Assembly: GCA_009617715.1 (NCBI GenBank)
Contig: VTFK01000217.1
Span: 1-64,000 of the forward strand
Reading direction: 5' to 3'
DNA: 64,000 nt
DNA from: Plectrocnemia conspersa
Taxonomy: Eukaryota > Arthropoda > Insecta > Trichoptera > Polycentropodidae
Below, piece by piece: positions 12,331-26,400 of the stretch. The notes below the pieces were generated by a model. That model saw only the letters and a program-made list of their open reading frames with translations. It was not told the DNA's origin and did no database searches. The stretch's first letter is position 1, and each line of letters starts with the position of its first letter. The position numbers were made by a program, and so were the translations under genes.

Positions 12331-15300
12331 TGCAATACCCAGAGACTAAAAATAGTGTATATAGTCAACTAAGGAAATAAATTTGTATTACCAGGATAAA
12401 TAAAATTAATTATAATTAATGAAAAATAGGTTAAAGCTGCTAGTACACTTTTAAATCATTCATAAAATATGTATTATTTATCTCGTGACTAACTTCATGT
12501 GCTATACACGGGCTTGGGTTTTATCACAATTTAAATTTTATTATTATATGATGTATCAATTTGTTGTTACATCAATAAACTATCAAATAGTAGGCATTTT
12601 AATCAACCTTTTAATCCTTAAATACTTTAAAGATCTAAGTTCGAATACAGTATTTCTTTTTTAAATTTCAACATAACTGCCAGATTAAAATTATTGATTA
12701 TTAAATAAATAATAATTTAGAACGTTTATCACAGATTAAGGTTTCCTAGATTTCCCTAATCTCGTGGATATATATCGTGGTACATATTTAAAATAAAATT
12801 AAGCTAGGTTGTGCATAGTGATATCAATTTATTATAAGCTGTAATAATAAATATTAATATCATCAAATATTCTGTCACACAGCTTATTTAGTAGTTGTTG
12901 ATTGTGTTTACTCAGCTGTAATTTAATGTAAATAATCTATGAAAATTAAGTTTATAGATTAACACAACTAAACATAAAAAATAAGAATTTTAAATTTTAC
13001 TTCTTGATTTTTTCGAGAATTTTTGAGAAATTTTGATACATAAAAACCAAATACTTTAATTTTTGCAATATTTTTTTACTAATATTTTAGCATGTATATT
13101 AAATTATTTATAATAATTCAAATATATATTATAACTTAAAAAATAGGTATACACGTTATTAATTTAATATTTTTTATGCAGTATATATTATCTAAAGTGG
13201 GATAGGCCATCGTTGTTTTTTCATTAGGAAGGTTTCAGTTGAAAAAAGCTGCGTGAAAAGTCCTCATACATGTTTGCAATCTGTTCATTCCTACGCGGAG
13301 CGGTTTATTCTGTAGTAGTTCTTAGGTTACCAGAGGAAAGATAAGACCAATTAGAGTAGTTGAGAAAATCGTTCCAATTTTTTAAATATTGGCACGGACT
13401 TTTTATGCAGCGGTTGTAAAGCATTTGTAATGAAAACATTCGTAAAAAATATTTTCAAATAAAAAAGTGTCAAAGAAAATTCTCAATTTGCCAATTTTGT
13501 CGAGAAATTTTCGAGGAGAAATATTAAGCCCAAATTATGTAGCTATTAAAATGCACGATAAATACTGATTTTCGATTTTAGTCTGATATTTCACTACTTA
13601 CTAAGTAGTTGTTGATTTTCTTTACCCTGTCACAGTGAAAGATTTTCGAGTATAAAAAACATATTTAAAAATGTGTTTTTTAGAAGCTACATATGCATGA
13701 GTAGATGAAAGATTTGCAATGAGGGAAACTTCGCATAAATGAGCAAAGCTTCTAAAGGTGACCAAAATTTGAGGTTACTTTTAATTAGGAAAAGAGGAAA
13801 ACTGAAAATATTCGTATGTTAGTAAATTTTGCTTCAGTTTTAGCTTACTCACAAAAGCTTCGTACAAGCTTATGTGAGTAAGTGCCTATAGTTTAAGGTG
13901 AACTTTAGGAGAGGGTAGGTCGAGGGTATGCCAAGAGGAGTGATGAACGGCGGACAGGGCGTTGGTGCGCGCCGGTGGGCGGCGGCCGGACGGTAGCTCC
14001 GGGCCAACCAATTAAACCTCACCGCCGGAATGCGGCCAGGTTGTGGCGGTCAGAAGTCACCAACTATCGGTCATTTTAGATAAAAATATAACTATATTCA
14101 GTTTGCCAAATTGATCCATAACACATTTTTTCCTATCAATGAGCTGATATATTTAGTAGATTATTCAGAGAAGATCTACATTTACCATTACTAGTCAATC
14201 GATATCTTACAGTGATTTGATCTTTGCCAGCACTAAGTATTTAGAAAAACTATAAATTTATTTTTGTACAATAATAATCATACTATAAATTGTTATGTTT
14301 CACTGGGTCGATCTATTTTGGATGTTCTAACTTTCATAATTTTAAATATTGCTTCTGTTTGTCAATGGTTTACCATTAAAAACTATTGACTGTTGATTTA
14401 ATTGATATTGCTATGAATAGTTTTTATTGCATTCACAGGATACTGGTATGTCAAATTTTATTTTTTCCGAGAAAACGGTGTGTTATTTGTATATCAGTAT
14501 TTGAATCATTAAATTATAATTTTCATCGTTTCAAGACTTTCAATAGAATGTTTTATCTGTATTATATTATAAAATACCAATCTCATATTTTATAGCTCAA
14601 TGTGCAATTTCCCGTAATAGCTATACAAAAATATGATATATCATGTACGTATAACACGTTATTGGAAAATTTTCAATTTACCACCATATTTATGTCATTC
14701 TTCCGACTTCCTCGATTGCCTCTTAAGCCAATTTCCAAGAACGCTCATCTCGGCTTATACAGTATGCATTAGCGAATGCGCGACGGACACGTTCGAGTTT
14801 TATTGCCCGCGATTGAGGTCCCCTGGCGCACCTTTGATGTACGACCTTAGATGACTTATAGCGCTCCGGAATGGTAACCGCTAAACTCGGAATGATGACG
14901 GTAATCTGGGGACCGTGCTCGGTACTTCTTGGGTACCTCTTGATTGGCGGCGCTGCCCGCAACCGAGCGTTTATCGAAACGTCGATTTATTACCGGACAA
15001 CGCCGACGCAGGATTCAGGCATTCAGGGATATATCCCTACCGTCAATGATCGATGCCGATCATGACCGTTACGATTTATGGGATCAATCGGGGGTACCTC
15101 TGTTTTTTTAAAAGCCCGAGATCCTCCAGCAAGATGTGCGTCTGCGAATCATACATATATATATAATATTCAAAATGTATTTTAAGCCATCTTTTTTTAT
15201 TAATTCTTACCTATATAGTAGTTAAGATAATATTTTCCAAACCTTCAGGTCAAGGGCTTTTTTGTTATGGTTATAACGATTGCGAAATGACTTCCGTGGG

Positions 15301-17976
15301 TGCGTCCATATGCTGCAGGTGTCTTTGTGGGTTTGATTTGGATTCCAGACGTCAAACTGGACTAGTGGGTGTGAAGAGAGAAGCGGCGGCTTCTGCGATA
15401 TTCGATGGCTTTTAATTATAGGCTTAAGAGCTCTTAAAAATAAGATGCATTGATATCCGAAGTAGATGTTCAAGTGTGATGAGGCATTCACGATTTTCTT
15501 CATCGATCGCTCAATTTGAATCAATTGGATGCTTATAAAAAAATTAGCGACTAATATATGATATTCATATTTAATTTATTTTAATAAAAACTATATTTTA
15601 AACCAGATTCTAAATACATAAAAATATTTTTTAAATGATAATAATATTACAATAAGGAACAATAGTTATTTTCTTGAAAAAAAACTAGTGTATTATTTTT
15701 ATAGTGAAGTCTCTAATTATAAATATATAGTACATATAATAATAAAAATATACTATACTTTATCACATATTATAATATATTGCGTTATAAATAAAATTAT
15801 ATAATGAATTCAACAGATAATATTTTATTATACCGGATACTAGCACAGCATAAACAACAGCTTTGTTTTTAAAACAACATTTCATAGATGATAATGATTA
15901 TAAGATTAATGTGAATACCATGAATGTTTGCATATATTAATTGTGTAACTCATTCCGAATTTTACTTAATTTGTAATGTAGATGTGTAATTTTTTAATTA
16001 AACTAACAATTCCGAGCTACCAATAACATCTACATTTAACTGGAGGTCAGTTTTTCATTCAGTGAGTTCAAAGCGAACCGTAAAGTGCACATTTTAATGT
16101 CCGTATAAACACAGAAATTTGTTCAAATCCAATTTAAATGCGAACAGAGTGCCATTACATAAATCTTTTTAGATCTAGATTACCTTTCGGAGCGTGGACG
16201 GCTCTCGGCGCCCATAGCCGCCTTGTTGTATCGCTATTGATTTTTTCCTAGCGTTAATACTGAGAATTACATCATTTTCTCATCTAAATATCAAAGATGG
16301 ACAATTTTTCATTTGAGAAGGTATTTTTTCTTGCCTATACCCGTGATAAATCTTGTCGAAATCGATGAATGAATCTCGCTCTCAGCGTCGATTTCTCGCT
16401 CAATGGACCAGCGCGGCGTAAAAGCTCTTTCCCGTCGACGCTTCTCAAACGTTTCACCACACCGTAGTGAATTACGACAGCGACACTTCCATGAATGAAT
16501 CCCCTTTTGTTTCGGTGTTGTTATTTTTTATACCTCGCTCGCTCTCTGGATTATGAATGAATCTAGTTGATGGTTAATTGCCGTTGCTTGCCGCCGACGG
16601 TTTAATGCTCAGCCGCAAACCACTCTAATATCTACTTTGTAGTAATAAATTATAAGTTTTTTACGCGTGCGTATCGTTGAAATTCTTATAAAATTAAAAC
16701 ACAAGATAAAAAATGTTGGATACATATTTTCAACCCATTACGACTTACTCTGGTTTGGCTGTTACGAAAATATTATAAAAAAAAGCGTTTGAGTCAAACC
16801 TTTCTCAATGAATTTTCTGATAAAACTATAAGAAAAATTAAGATACTTATTTCTGCAGAAAAAATCGTGCCTTATATAAATTTATTTTAATAATCTGTAT
16901 TTTTTTATGTATGTAGTATATATAATAGTTTGATTTTAAGCCAAATTAAATTTAAAATGCACAGTAACGTGTTTTGTTGTGATTATCTTTTTCTACATAT
17001 TTATTATTTATTTTCGGTCCATATTGAAAAAAATACATTTTTATGAATCTAGATTTTTAACCTATTACGGCCGCGCCTCCTCTCCTTCCTAATCCCATAT
17101 TTCACATTTTTTCACCACACATTAAACTATTATTTTAATGCGTTTTTTATTACATTACCATAGATTATATTCGTTGTCAATAAATCTCTTCATGGATGCC
17201 TCGCGTGATTTATTCGCACACAAGTTTCGCCAACAAATTGTTTTATCCACCGGGTCACCGGACGTGAACACACGGCCGGCCTATTTGACGTTAGATTGTT
17301 TATAGTCCTCCACTTTTGCGCTCGGCTTACCTTACAATTGTGATTTATTGATTTCTTATGCAAAATATATATATCCAGCCCAGTTGACATTGGTTTCGCA
17401 TTATAATTAATTACGATCGAAATATCTCATACGCGGGCAGCAAACGCAAAATGACCCTAGCTAGATATATTGTCTAAACAACCTTGTCCACCTGGCCATA
17501 ATAACATAAGGTGCTGTATTTTATCTATAGTATATATTAAACAATAAATATATTATAAATGTAGTAAACATGAATAGCAGATTTTATAATAGAAAATATG
17601 CTCTTAATTATCATTAGATCATCTTTTAAATAATCAATCTGCTATCTACTTTAAGATTAAAAGTCGTGAACTGACTTAATAGTGGAGCTCTAAAATGCCA
17701 TACTAAATAATAAAAGTTATTATTTTAAATATGTTACCATGCCTTTTACAAGAATATTGAGATACGGTAAATATTTGAAATGTTTCGCTAATAAGCTGTT
17801 TTTCCTTAAAGAAAATGTCGAGGCTTAATTTTCGTGCGTTGTCTAAAATGCGATGCTTTGATAATAAATTGTTTACAAAAACTAAATTTTTTAAGTCTAA
17901 ATATTATTAAATAATTTGATTATTAAACAGGCATTGTATTTAGAGATACTAGTTTAATTTGTGTACTTTATTTATG
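12331..17976. other. Gene desert with several GC-richer islands
   Basis: No gene recognised. GC-richer islands lie at about 13915-14060 (strongly GC-rich core), 14730-15110 (open on plus from 14871 for 64 codons with a hydrophobic start, unrecognised), 15222-15524 (minus, open for 100 codons, unrecognised), 16160-16620 and 17050-17310. The 16.1-16.6 kb island has three copies of ATGAATGAATC (near 16365, 16491 and 16553). These look more like conserved non-coding elements than exons: no frame has convincing splice sites and a recognisable domain together. Confidence 0.35.
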
Positions 17977-17978
17977 TA

Positions 17979-18829
17979 GAGTACGCTCGGAATAAGGATG
18001 CCGGCTTGTTATAGTGTGCGTGTACATGTATTTGAGTGTACTTCGTTGTCTCGCTTTCTCTTTTAAGGACAGTCGCTGATTCGTCAACGCTGGTATTCGT
18101 CATTAAAGTGCAGTGTGGCACAGAAGTTCGATCTTCTCTAGTGATTTATTTTAAATAATTTTGTGTTGATATTGGTTTAACCCAGATATGCCCACTGTCC
18201 CATGGGTAGGTCACTATACTCGTGCCACTGTTTTTTATTTATAAATGAAATTTTAAGAGAACAAAATTTTTTGGGCATATCTGGGTTAATTGATATCAAG
18301 GCTTCAAATATACACTGTAAGTTATTCGTTCTCTTACCCGTGGATTAAAATATTTTAATTATTTTTCCATTAATCCGTACGTTGTTGGTTTTTTACACTA
18401 TTCTCTGTAGGGCTTAAAAAAGTTATTATTCTTATCGTTGCGCCAATGATAATTTTTTAATTTATTCAATGGATTCTAATGATTTAATAGAGTCGTCGAG
18501 CCATTAAACAATCTGCGAATAATTTCTTTCCCCATTTTATATCTTTTTGCTTTTGAAGAATGGCTAAAGACTTCATTATTTTTTTGACTAGTGAAATATT
18601 TTGAATTTTGCAAAAATTTAAATAATGACATCAATGTCTGGTTTCTTCGATTATATAATATATTTTTAATTGTCCATTGAAATTTCCGACTTAGCTCAGA
18701 TGTATGTATGTTAAATAAACATATATTTTCTTTTAAAATAAAAAAATTAAATATTCTGAGCGAAATTGTTTTGAGCCGCACAGTTCACGCACACAATAAC
18801 AAACCGGAATCCGTATCCCGAGCGTACTC
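17979..18829. mobile_element. MITE copy 2 (851 bp)
   Basis: Same family as copy 1, in the same orientation, flanked by TA at 17977-17978 and 18830-18831. The left end is GAGTACGCTCGGAATAAGGA and the right end is its near inverse. It lacks about 23 bp present in copies 1 and 3 (the GAGGGAGAAGCG-containing stretch near the left end). The internal inverted repeat with core AACCCAGATATGCCCA is kept. A 101-codon open frame on minus (18476-18781) does not stay open in the other copies, so it is unlikely to be a transposase. Confidence 0.85.
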
Positions 18830-18831
18830 TA

Positions 18832-21800
18832 AAACATTTTCTTTAGATTGCCTCATTTATTTATTAAAATTATGCTGCATTGTTAGCTTAGGATGTTAAA
18901 CATAAAATGTTTCATATATATAAAAAAGGAAAAATCAGAAAATAAAATCAGATAAAAATGAGACCGGATCTTCATAGTATTAGATTATTCCAATAAATTC
19001 GGTAGGATCATTTTAGCTAGAGAAACGTTCACTTAAAAAACGCTTCGATAAAATTATGGAAAATATCACGAAAACCTTCTCTGAAGGTTTTTAATTTAAA
19101 TGTAGTACTTGTTGATTAAAAATAATTGGTCCCTGTTCAAGAATGGTGAAAACTAAAGTGTCACAAGAACAGATCGTTCCTAAAATGCGTTTTTCATAAG
19201 GAAGACTTTTGCAGATGTCGTTTAGGTGTAGATAGGGCATCCAAATACCCGGTTATCATGTATTTTTCCATCAATTTTACCTGGTACCTGGTTCGGTTCC
19301 GGGTATTTTTTATATTACATTACATGCATAAGGCATAAAATATTTGTTTTAATTCTAAAGTAAAATACATTAAAAACGTATTTATTTATTGCTGTTATTT
19401 TTTTTCTAATAAGTCATATTTCAAAAATATCAATGCATCTAGTGTTTCATATTTCATAGAACTTCGAATTTTTGATGAAAAATTGTTAGCAACCAAAAAG
19501 TAGATTTAAAATATAGCAAGCAATTACAAAACTTTTCTAGAATTGGACTTACCAGTAGATTCCGGAAATTTAAAATGTTTTGGTAAATCCTATAAATCCA
19601 TTTATTTTGCTTTGTTAGCATTCGTAACTGAAATAATGGTATTTTTTATTTCTTGTATTAATAAAGCCATGGAGTCCGAAGTTTTTTACCCATAACCTTT
19701 TCTGGATTATTTTCCATTGATTCAATCGTTATCTTGTGGATATAATCATTTTATAATACTAATTGCATATGATTTAACAATATAGCTGTATAGAAGCAAA
19801 AATTGTTTCATGTTTTGGTGTCCATATTTTTTTTAATGAATTATTTCCAATAAATCAATATCAATATCGTAATCTTTTTATAATATAAATTTGCTAATCG
19901 TAAAAACACATGAAAGGGATCACCATTCCCAATATATAGTGTTGACAACAAAAATGTATCTCCACTATGAATCAAAAAATTGCCGATCATTGTAAACTTT
20001 CGCGGATAAAATTTTAAATTAAAATTTTAATCCATTTAATTGTACATGCAGAATTTGCTCTATTCATATTTGCAAATATGAAGAAAAAATAAAAACTAAA
20101 ATAAATATTAATTACATAATCAAATCAAATCATAATAAAATAATTTTTAATCAAATCCTAGCTGTTCTTGAACCCTTAACCCATAGTTAAATTAATCCAG
20201 CAAACAAATACTCGTATTTTAATTTTTTTCAGAATATTAAATAAGAATTCCCTATCCATTTTCGATATACCGCTCTCACTACCTGGTCTGAATGTAGCTG
20301 TCAATACAGCAGACTTTTCGAAGCACCGAATATCGTTGCTAGGAATGGTTTAGGTTTTCTGAAATAAAAGAATATTGCATCTTGAAAAATTGTGTGATAT
20401 TTCATCAAATCAAATATTATATTGAAATTCAAATGATCAGGTACCCGGTTCTGGTTCTATCTAGGTCGAAAGCTCTAGATGTAGAAAACTTTTAATTGCG
20501 CTTAAAAGTGATTCCGAGATTTCCTTAGGAATATTCTGATGGGAAATGAGATTGGAAAAATCACATAATATGTCATTTTCTGACACCAAAAGGCAGACGG
20601 TTGATGGAAGCACGTCTCCTTAGATAATCTTAATCACTCTGTAGAGAGAAAGAGTCCGCAACAGATCAAGTATATCTGAACAATTTCAAATCAGGCATAC
20701 AAAAAAAAACAGCGAGAAGAGCAGAAGAAGCAAATCGGACCCTAGAGGAATTCCCAAAGGAATGAAATATTATTTTGATAACCGAACGCCCTAGTTTGAG
20801 AATTGCGATTGCCTAAATAATTCGAGAATTAATAAAATAGATCTGATCAACCTAAGTAAGATCTTTTTTATATATAAAATCAATGCCTTTTTTTTAAATT
20901 GATACATACGACGTCTACTTGTATTCTCGCATCAGGAGAATTCGAAAATATTTTGCTGAAAGACAGAACCACTATTTTACATATTTTCTTGGTCTGTTTC
21001 ACTTAAATGCTATATATATTATACTTATTTACGTCTATTTCTAATGCATATATTGCGGTCTCAAAATCAAGTTCATAATCACAGAATCATTATACAAGAG
21101 TTCAAAACTATTCTATTAGTGTATTGTTTTTCAGCTTTTCAGTATTATTTCTGAATTTTGAATTTTTTTTATACAATTGCTTAACAGTGAACATCTTGTT
21201 ATAAAGCAATAAAATTTTACAGTGGATACAATTTTACTCTAAAGTTTGCCGCATACCGTGCGTCGATGTCTTTTCGGCGCTCCTTTAGAAAATCTTTTAT
21301 CCTAATTGACTTTCACATAACGTAACAACGTTAACGTTCAATATACGCGCTAATGCAAATTATCATTTAAATGAAATCACAAATAGCTCGAAGGTGACGC
21401 GTTTCAACGACAAGTTAACGACTTTAGGCGTGTACGTAATAATATTCGAACGGCCTTGCTCGGTCGCCTTTACATTATTCACTATTGAGACGTGTAAATT
21501 GTAATAATGTAACGAAACTGACGTATTCGATTGCGGTAATTAATTTTGCGCGTGCCGAGAGTTAACGCGCAACAAAAAACACTAAACAAAAATACTTTAC
21601 GATGACATACCGTCGTTATTGCTGCACTTCATAAAAAACCGTTTTATAAATTGATATTTTTTGTAAGCTGGATTTATTTTCCTACCGAGCTGGTGACCGT
21701 GAGAAGTTAAAAAATCAACAATGTCCGAACTGTGTCCGATTAAGTTCAAGTCTTCTTTTTATTCAGCTCAATTAATCAGTTTTTTGGATCACTTTTTATT

Positions 21801-23317
21801 ATTTGCATTTTTTATATAACATTTAATTCGCTTTAGTGTTTGAACCATTACTAAATCATTTTAAATACAATGGTTAAGTGACACCTGTATCAACCGCAAT
21901 TTTCGATTAATGTTACGATATTTTTTAAATGTGAATGTTATCAATTATTACGATCAAGCTTTGATGTTTGTTCTTTAATAGTGAGTTTCTTAATAGTAAA
22001 TAATATTTCAGCAATATTAAATCGTTATTTATGTACTTGCTTAATATACACAATGAGTACAGCGGCAGAAATATTTTACTTAATTATAACATTGCCAATA
22101 TTGTCATAATAAATTTTAGTAATAACGAATTATATTAAACGTTCTTTATGTACATATTAAATAATAAACAATATTTTAGCAAGCTATTTAAAAATTGACT
22201 AAAGATTGTAAATCGTATCATTGTCCAATGTGCTACAACAGGATAAATTCAAGTATGTAACATAGTTAATAAGATTTAAATCTGTAAATCAGTGACGTCT
22301 ATTTTATTAATTATAAACTATTATTACAACTTATAATCAATATATGTCACTTGGTACAACCTTGATTAAATTTATATTAATAATTCATCACAATATTCAT
22401 TTGTGAGATAAGAAAAATATAGGAAAACTTAATCTATAAATTATTTTTTCTACAGATAAAAACTATTGTAGATATATATAAAAAAAATACATAAATATTT
22501 GCAGGGTATTTTTTCTAATAACCAATCATCGATTATTTACAAAATATGTAATATTATTATTTAGTAATGATTTTTTTTTAATAGAATATTATTTTTTGCA
22601 AAATTTACTGCTTTTCAATATTTTTATCAATAAAAATTAAAATTAATGCAATAAAATTATTGATTTTAATATTCTATGAAACGAAATATATTCTCAACTT
22701 GTAGATAAGTTAAAAATATTATATTTTGTATAATGGATATTTAAATAAATTATTGATTTATTAATTAAATGTTGTGAAGCAGTTTTATATATAATCTTTT
22801 TCGTGAAGTGCAGTGTATTTTACTAAAAAAATATTTTTTTTTTCAATAAAATACGAGATATTATATGTAAAAACTATAAAATAAATCATGTTTTATTTTT
22901 AAAATAATCAATATAATATTTTTTGTGCCTATTTTATAAAGAAATTTGAGTAGTTATATTTTAACAAAGTTCATCTTTAAACCATACGTGTATTAACATA
23001 TTTAATTTACTTACATCACTTGGTTTAGTCAAACAAATATCAAGAAAACTATTTTTATAGTAATACTTTTTGCTTATAATACTACGTTTAATATACTTTC
23101 TTATAATACTACGTTACCTGATAGATGATAGATACTTTTAAAATATTTCCACTCATCTTCGACCACCAAAGTCCAAAGCCACTTCAGTCTCCATCATCCT
23201 CTATCCTCGGATAGATCATTATTTCGTGATGAGATTTTTATCATTCGTACACTCCGGATTGTAACGATCGACCCTTTCCTCGATATCTATATACACCGTA
23301 CCATAAGAAGCACTTAC
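18832..23317. other. AT-rich desert with a possible decayed DNA transposon
   Basis: No intact gene. Around 19243-19252 and 19299-19308 AAATACCCGG and CCGGGTATTT form a perfect 10-bp inverted repeat, and a related GGTACCCGGTTCTGG occurs near 20440. The 1.2 kb between them has broken frames on the minus strand, so an old decayed transposon is possible. A block at about 21230-21560 is GC-richer and may be a conserved non-coding element. From 22300 to 23150 the sequence is almost pure A+T. Confidence 0.35.
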
Positions 23318-23464
23318 CAATAATTACAAAAAGCATTTCGCCGGTGAGTAGCAGTAGTAGAGCCAAGTAGCCGCCGGTGCTATCGAACACGTCCAAAGGC
23401 GTAGCTCCCTGGTCACGGCATATCAGACCTGTTATTACCGGCCGGAGGCTGCGATGGACCCCAA
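23318..23464 (-). CDS. Internal exon of a polytopic membrane protein (SLC6 transporter-like)
   Basis: On the minus strand an acceptor (TTATTTCATAG) precedes 147 bp of unbroken coding, followed by an excellent donor (TTG|GTAAGTGC). The exon begins with the last two bases of a codon and ends after the first base of one. It encodes about 48 residues: a polar start (GVHRSLRPVITGLICRDQGA), then TPLDVFDSTGGY, then a hydrophobic helix containing LALLLLLTGEMLFVII. The pattern G-L...G..xLD.FDs.gg then a helix with a buried Glu, ending before a Gly, resembles the TM9 region of sodium/chloride neurotransmitter symporters (SLC6), where GG-Y-x-LxD-Y is usual. No other exon of this gene was found; the rest may be far away or outside the window. 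That this is a real exon is likely; the family assignment is tentative. Confidence 0.45.
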
Positions 23465-26400
23465 CTATGAAATAATTACTCAGCTCTCAAAAAATAGAGC
23501 CTTAATGGCCGCTCCGTGTAATCTCGATCCGGTGGATTGACCTTTGCCATCCCAGGCAACGCCGGCAAGAACGGCGATTTGGTGCTTCTTTTTTTGGTGA
23601 ATGCCCAAACCGGCTACTTCATAAGTTGCCGTATTATGTGGTGTCTGTTTACATATTAAATATATTGAAAAATATGCGCTGCTAATTGAATTTGATGCTG
23701 AGATTATAAATTAATTTATTTTAACTTTATATGATATAATATAATAAGTTTTATTGATAAGGACAATCTACAATTACAGTAATATTTATTAGAAAGCATA
23801 TGTATCAAACAGATTTAAGTGAACTTTCTCGTAGATTGGTTTAGTTGAATGGATATTCTTGTGGGTTAAATTAGCAATTTGTTTTAAATTTGTTTAACGA
23901 TACTTTTTTTATTGAAAAAATAGTTAAGATAATTGGGTATAATAAATGTCAATTTATTAATGTAGAATAAGTGCTTATTATTATTTTGATAAACACCTAA
24001 CTTTTGCTGCTTTTTAGTTAAAAAACTGCAATTGCAGTATTTAAGTAACAATTTATTTTATTTAGTCTACTAGCAGTTTGTTTTGAATATGTTTTATCTA
24101 CTTAACTTGTTTATTTCATATTAGCTTATAAAATTTTAATAATATTGTTTTATTTCTATAAGAATTACAAATTTTATTACACCAGCGAATATATTAGCTG
24201 AAAAGCTGCTTTAAAAGTTTTTAGGAGCGCATTTTTTACTGCCAATTTATTAAGGTTTGTGCAAATAAATGGTTAATGGATCTTTAAGTTACTTTCAAAT
24301 AAATTAATAAATTTTATTAAACGTAAATAATACGGGAAAATTAAATATATATTATATATTAAAATAAACGTTACCATTTAAATAAAAAAAATGGTTATTG
24401 TCATATTAGAGAATATCGGTATAAATTAAATACTTTTAAGATGCTTTAATAATTATTAAAATAAAAAAAAAACAAAAAGTTAAAATAAATTTTGCGTATT
24501 CCAAAGAGAAATATCTCACTGTTTGTGACAAAAATGTTATCATGTGTATTTTATTTTATTCTATGCCTAAGATTTTCATTATTAAATTAAATTAAATTTA
24601 AAAAGTAATTACAGCAATTTATATAAAACTGCAATAAAATTGCTATATGTATTGAAATTTTTTTTTAAAACTAGTCTAAGCAAATTTATTTCGACACCAG
24701 GACATTATTTTACATGTAAGTGGAATTATGTGTATTTTATTTTTTTATTAATAAATTAAATTAAATTTATTATACCAAGATATATATTGTATTAAATATA
24801 AATAGTTACATCAGCATAAAATCGTAAAAATTTAGTTTTTTGGCATTTTATTTTACAAATCAATTTGAATTGCAATTTATGATTGATTGCGATAGAAAAT
24901 TAAATATAGTATATATTAAACTCATTGAAGTTTGTCGATTACAAAATCTTGTTTATAATTACAGTGATAATTCAATCGACTTTACGTGCTAGTTAAAAAC
25001 TAATTACAGCATTAGATTTGTGATAAGATTTTATATAGGAAATTTCACTTTTAAAACTAAATTTAGATACATGTATTATGAACTTTAAAAATGCAATAAA
25101 AATATTTTTGAGATAAATAAAATCTATTAATTTTGCAAGGAGACTAAAAAGTTGAAGCTATAATTTTGCTGTATTGTATATAAATATAGAATTTCATTCA
25201 TGGATATATTTTAGTTAGGTTACTTTAAATGCGCCTCTTATAAAAAATGTTATGATTTTATTTCTTAACATTTTATATAATATAATATTTTATGGTTCTG
25301 ATTTTTTAATAAAATTAAAAAAATGACGATTATTTATGTCTGGTTCTGGTACATTATATAGTAATTTTTGCAAGTTCACGTTCTTTGGTCAGATCGGCGA
25401 GAGACTTGCTTGCGCAAGATGGACCCGATCGTCATTTGTGGTACGTGATCAACATTTAACTTGACAGACGACTTTGGCCTGATCTGGAACATATTAGCAG
25501 AACAGGTTGGCCGGCGTGCTGAGGTGGCAGGGGACAGGTGGCAAGGGGCAGGGGGCTGGTGACCTGAGGCTAGGGCCATATGAGGTCACAAACCGAGGTC
25601 TCGCCTCTCCTCTACTTTTACACACCATTTATTATATAAACACTCATGTACAAGGAAAGAGAGCATAAACTAGCGACTAAATTGTCTTAAGCTTCTATAA
25701 TAATTTATACCGGTTTTATTTGCAAAAAAAGTGTATCAAACTTGTCCTTATTTGTGTCTCAATAAACTTGAATATAAAGCATTCGGCCTTCGACCGTCAA
25801 CCTTAGGTCTCAACTTACTGCCGCCTGTCTTCCTTTTTGCTGCCTGGTCTTTTTATCTAAAAAAATATGGCTTTCGTGGCCTCCGATGGCAATTAATTTG
25901 TAAGTCGTGCCACCAATTCCTCCCTGACTGGTAGAAACACACGTGTCGGCACCGTGTACTCTAATTAAAAAACACGAGCGATCATGGCAATCAAAAAACC
26001 CTAAAAGAAAACACGTACCGAGCCGTGCCATGGGTCATGTGTAATAGTTCCATCATGGTAGATCAAATAATAATGATACGTTAGCGGATCGATGAAATTT
26101 TAAGGTAGACGAAATATGAAATGATTATTGTTTAATGGAGAAAGCTGTTCTTAGGGTGCCAACAATTGTAGCAGTAAATGTATTATTCATTATTATTGTC
26201 CATAATCAAGTTTTTAAGAAAATATTTTTTGAGAAATGCGCTTTACTTTATATTTAATAAATCTTAAGCTCAACTTAAAATTCTTCTATTACTACACAGC
26301 CGAGTCGTTGGTTTTACTCATAAGAATATCAAAATATTCGAAATTAAAATGTTACAAAATAACTTGAGAACTTCTGATGTGGGCAATTCTCAACCGCTGC

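Noticed and set aside
18476..18781. Minus-strand frame of 101 codons inside MITE copy 2, possibly a transposase remnant
   Set aside because: The frame is not kept in copies 1 and 3, and no transposase motif is visible.
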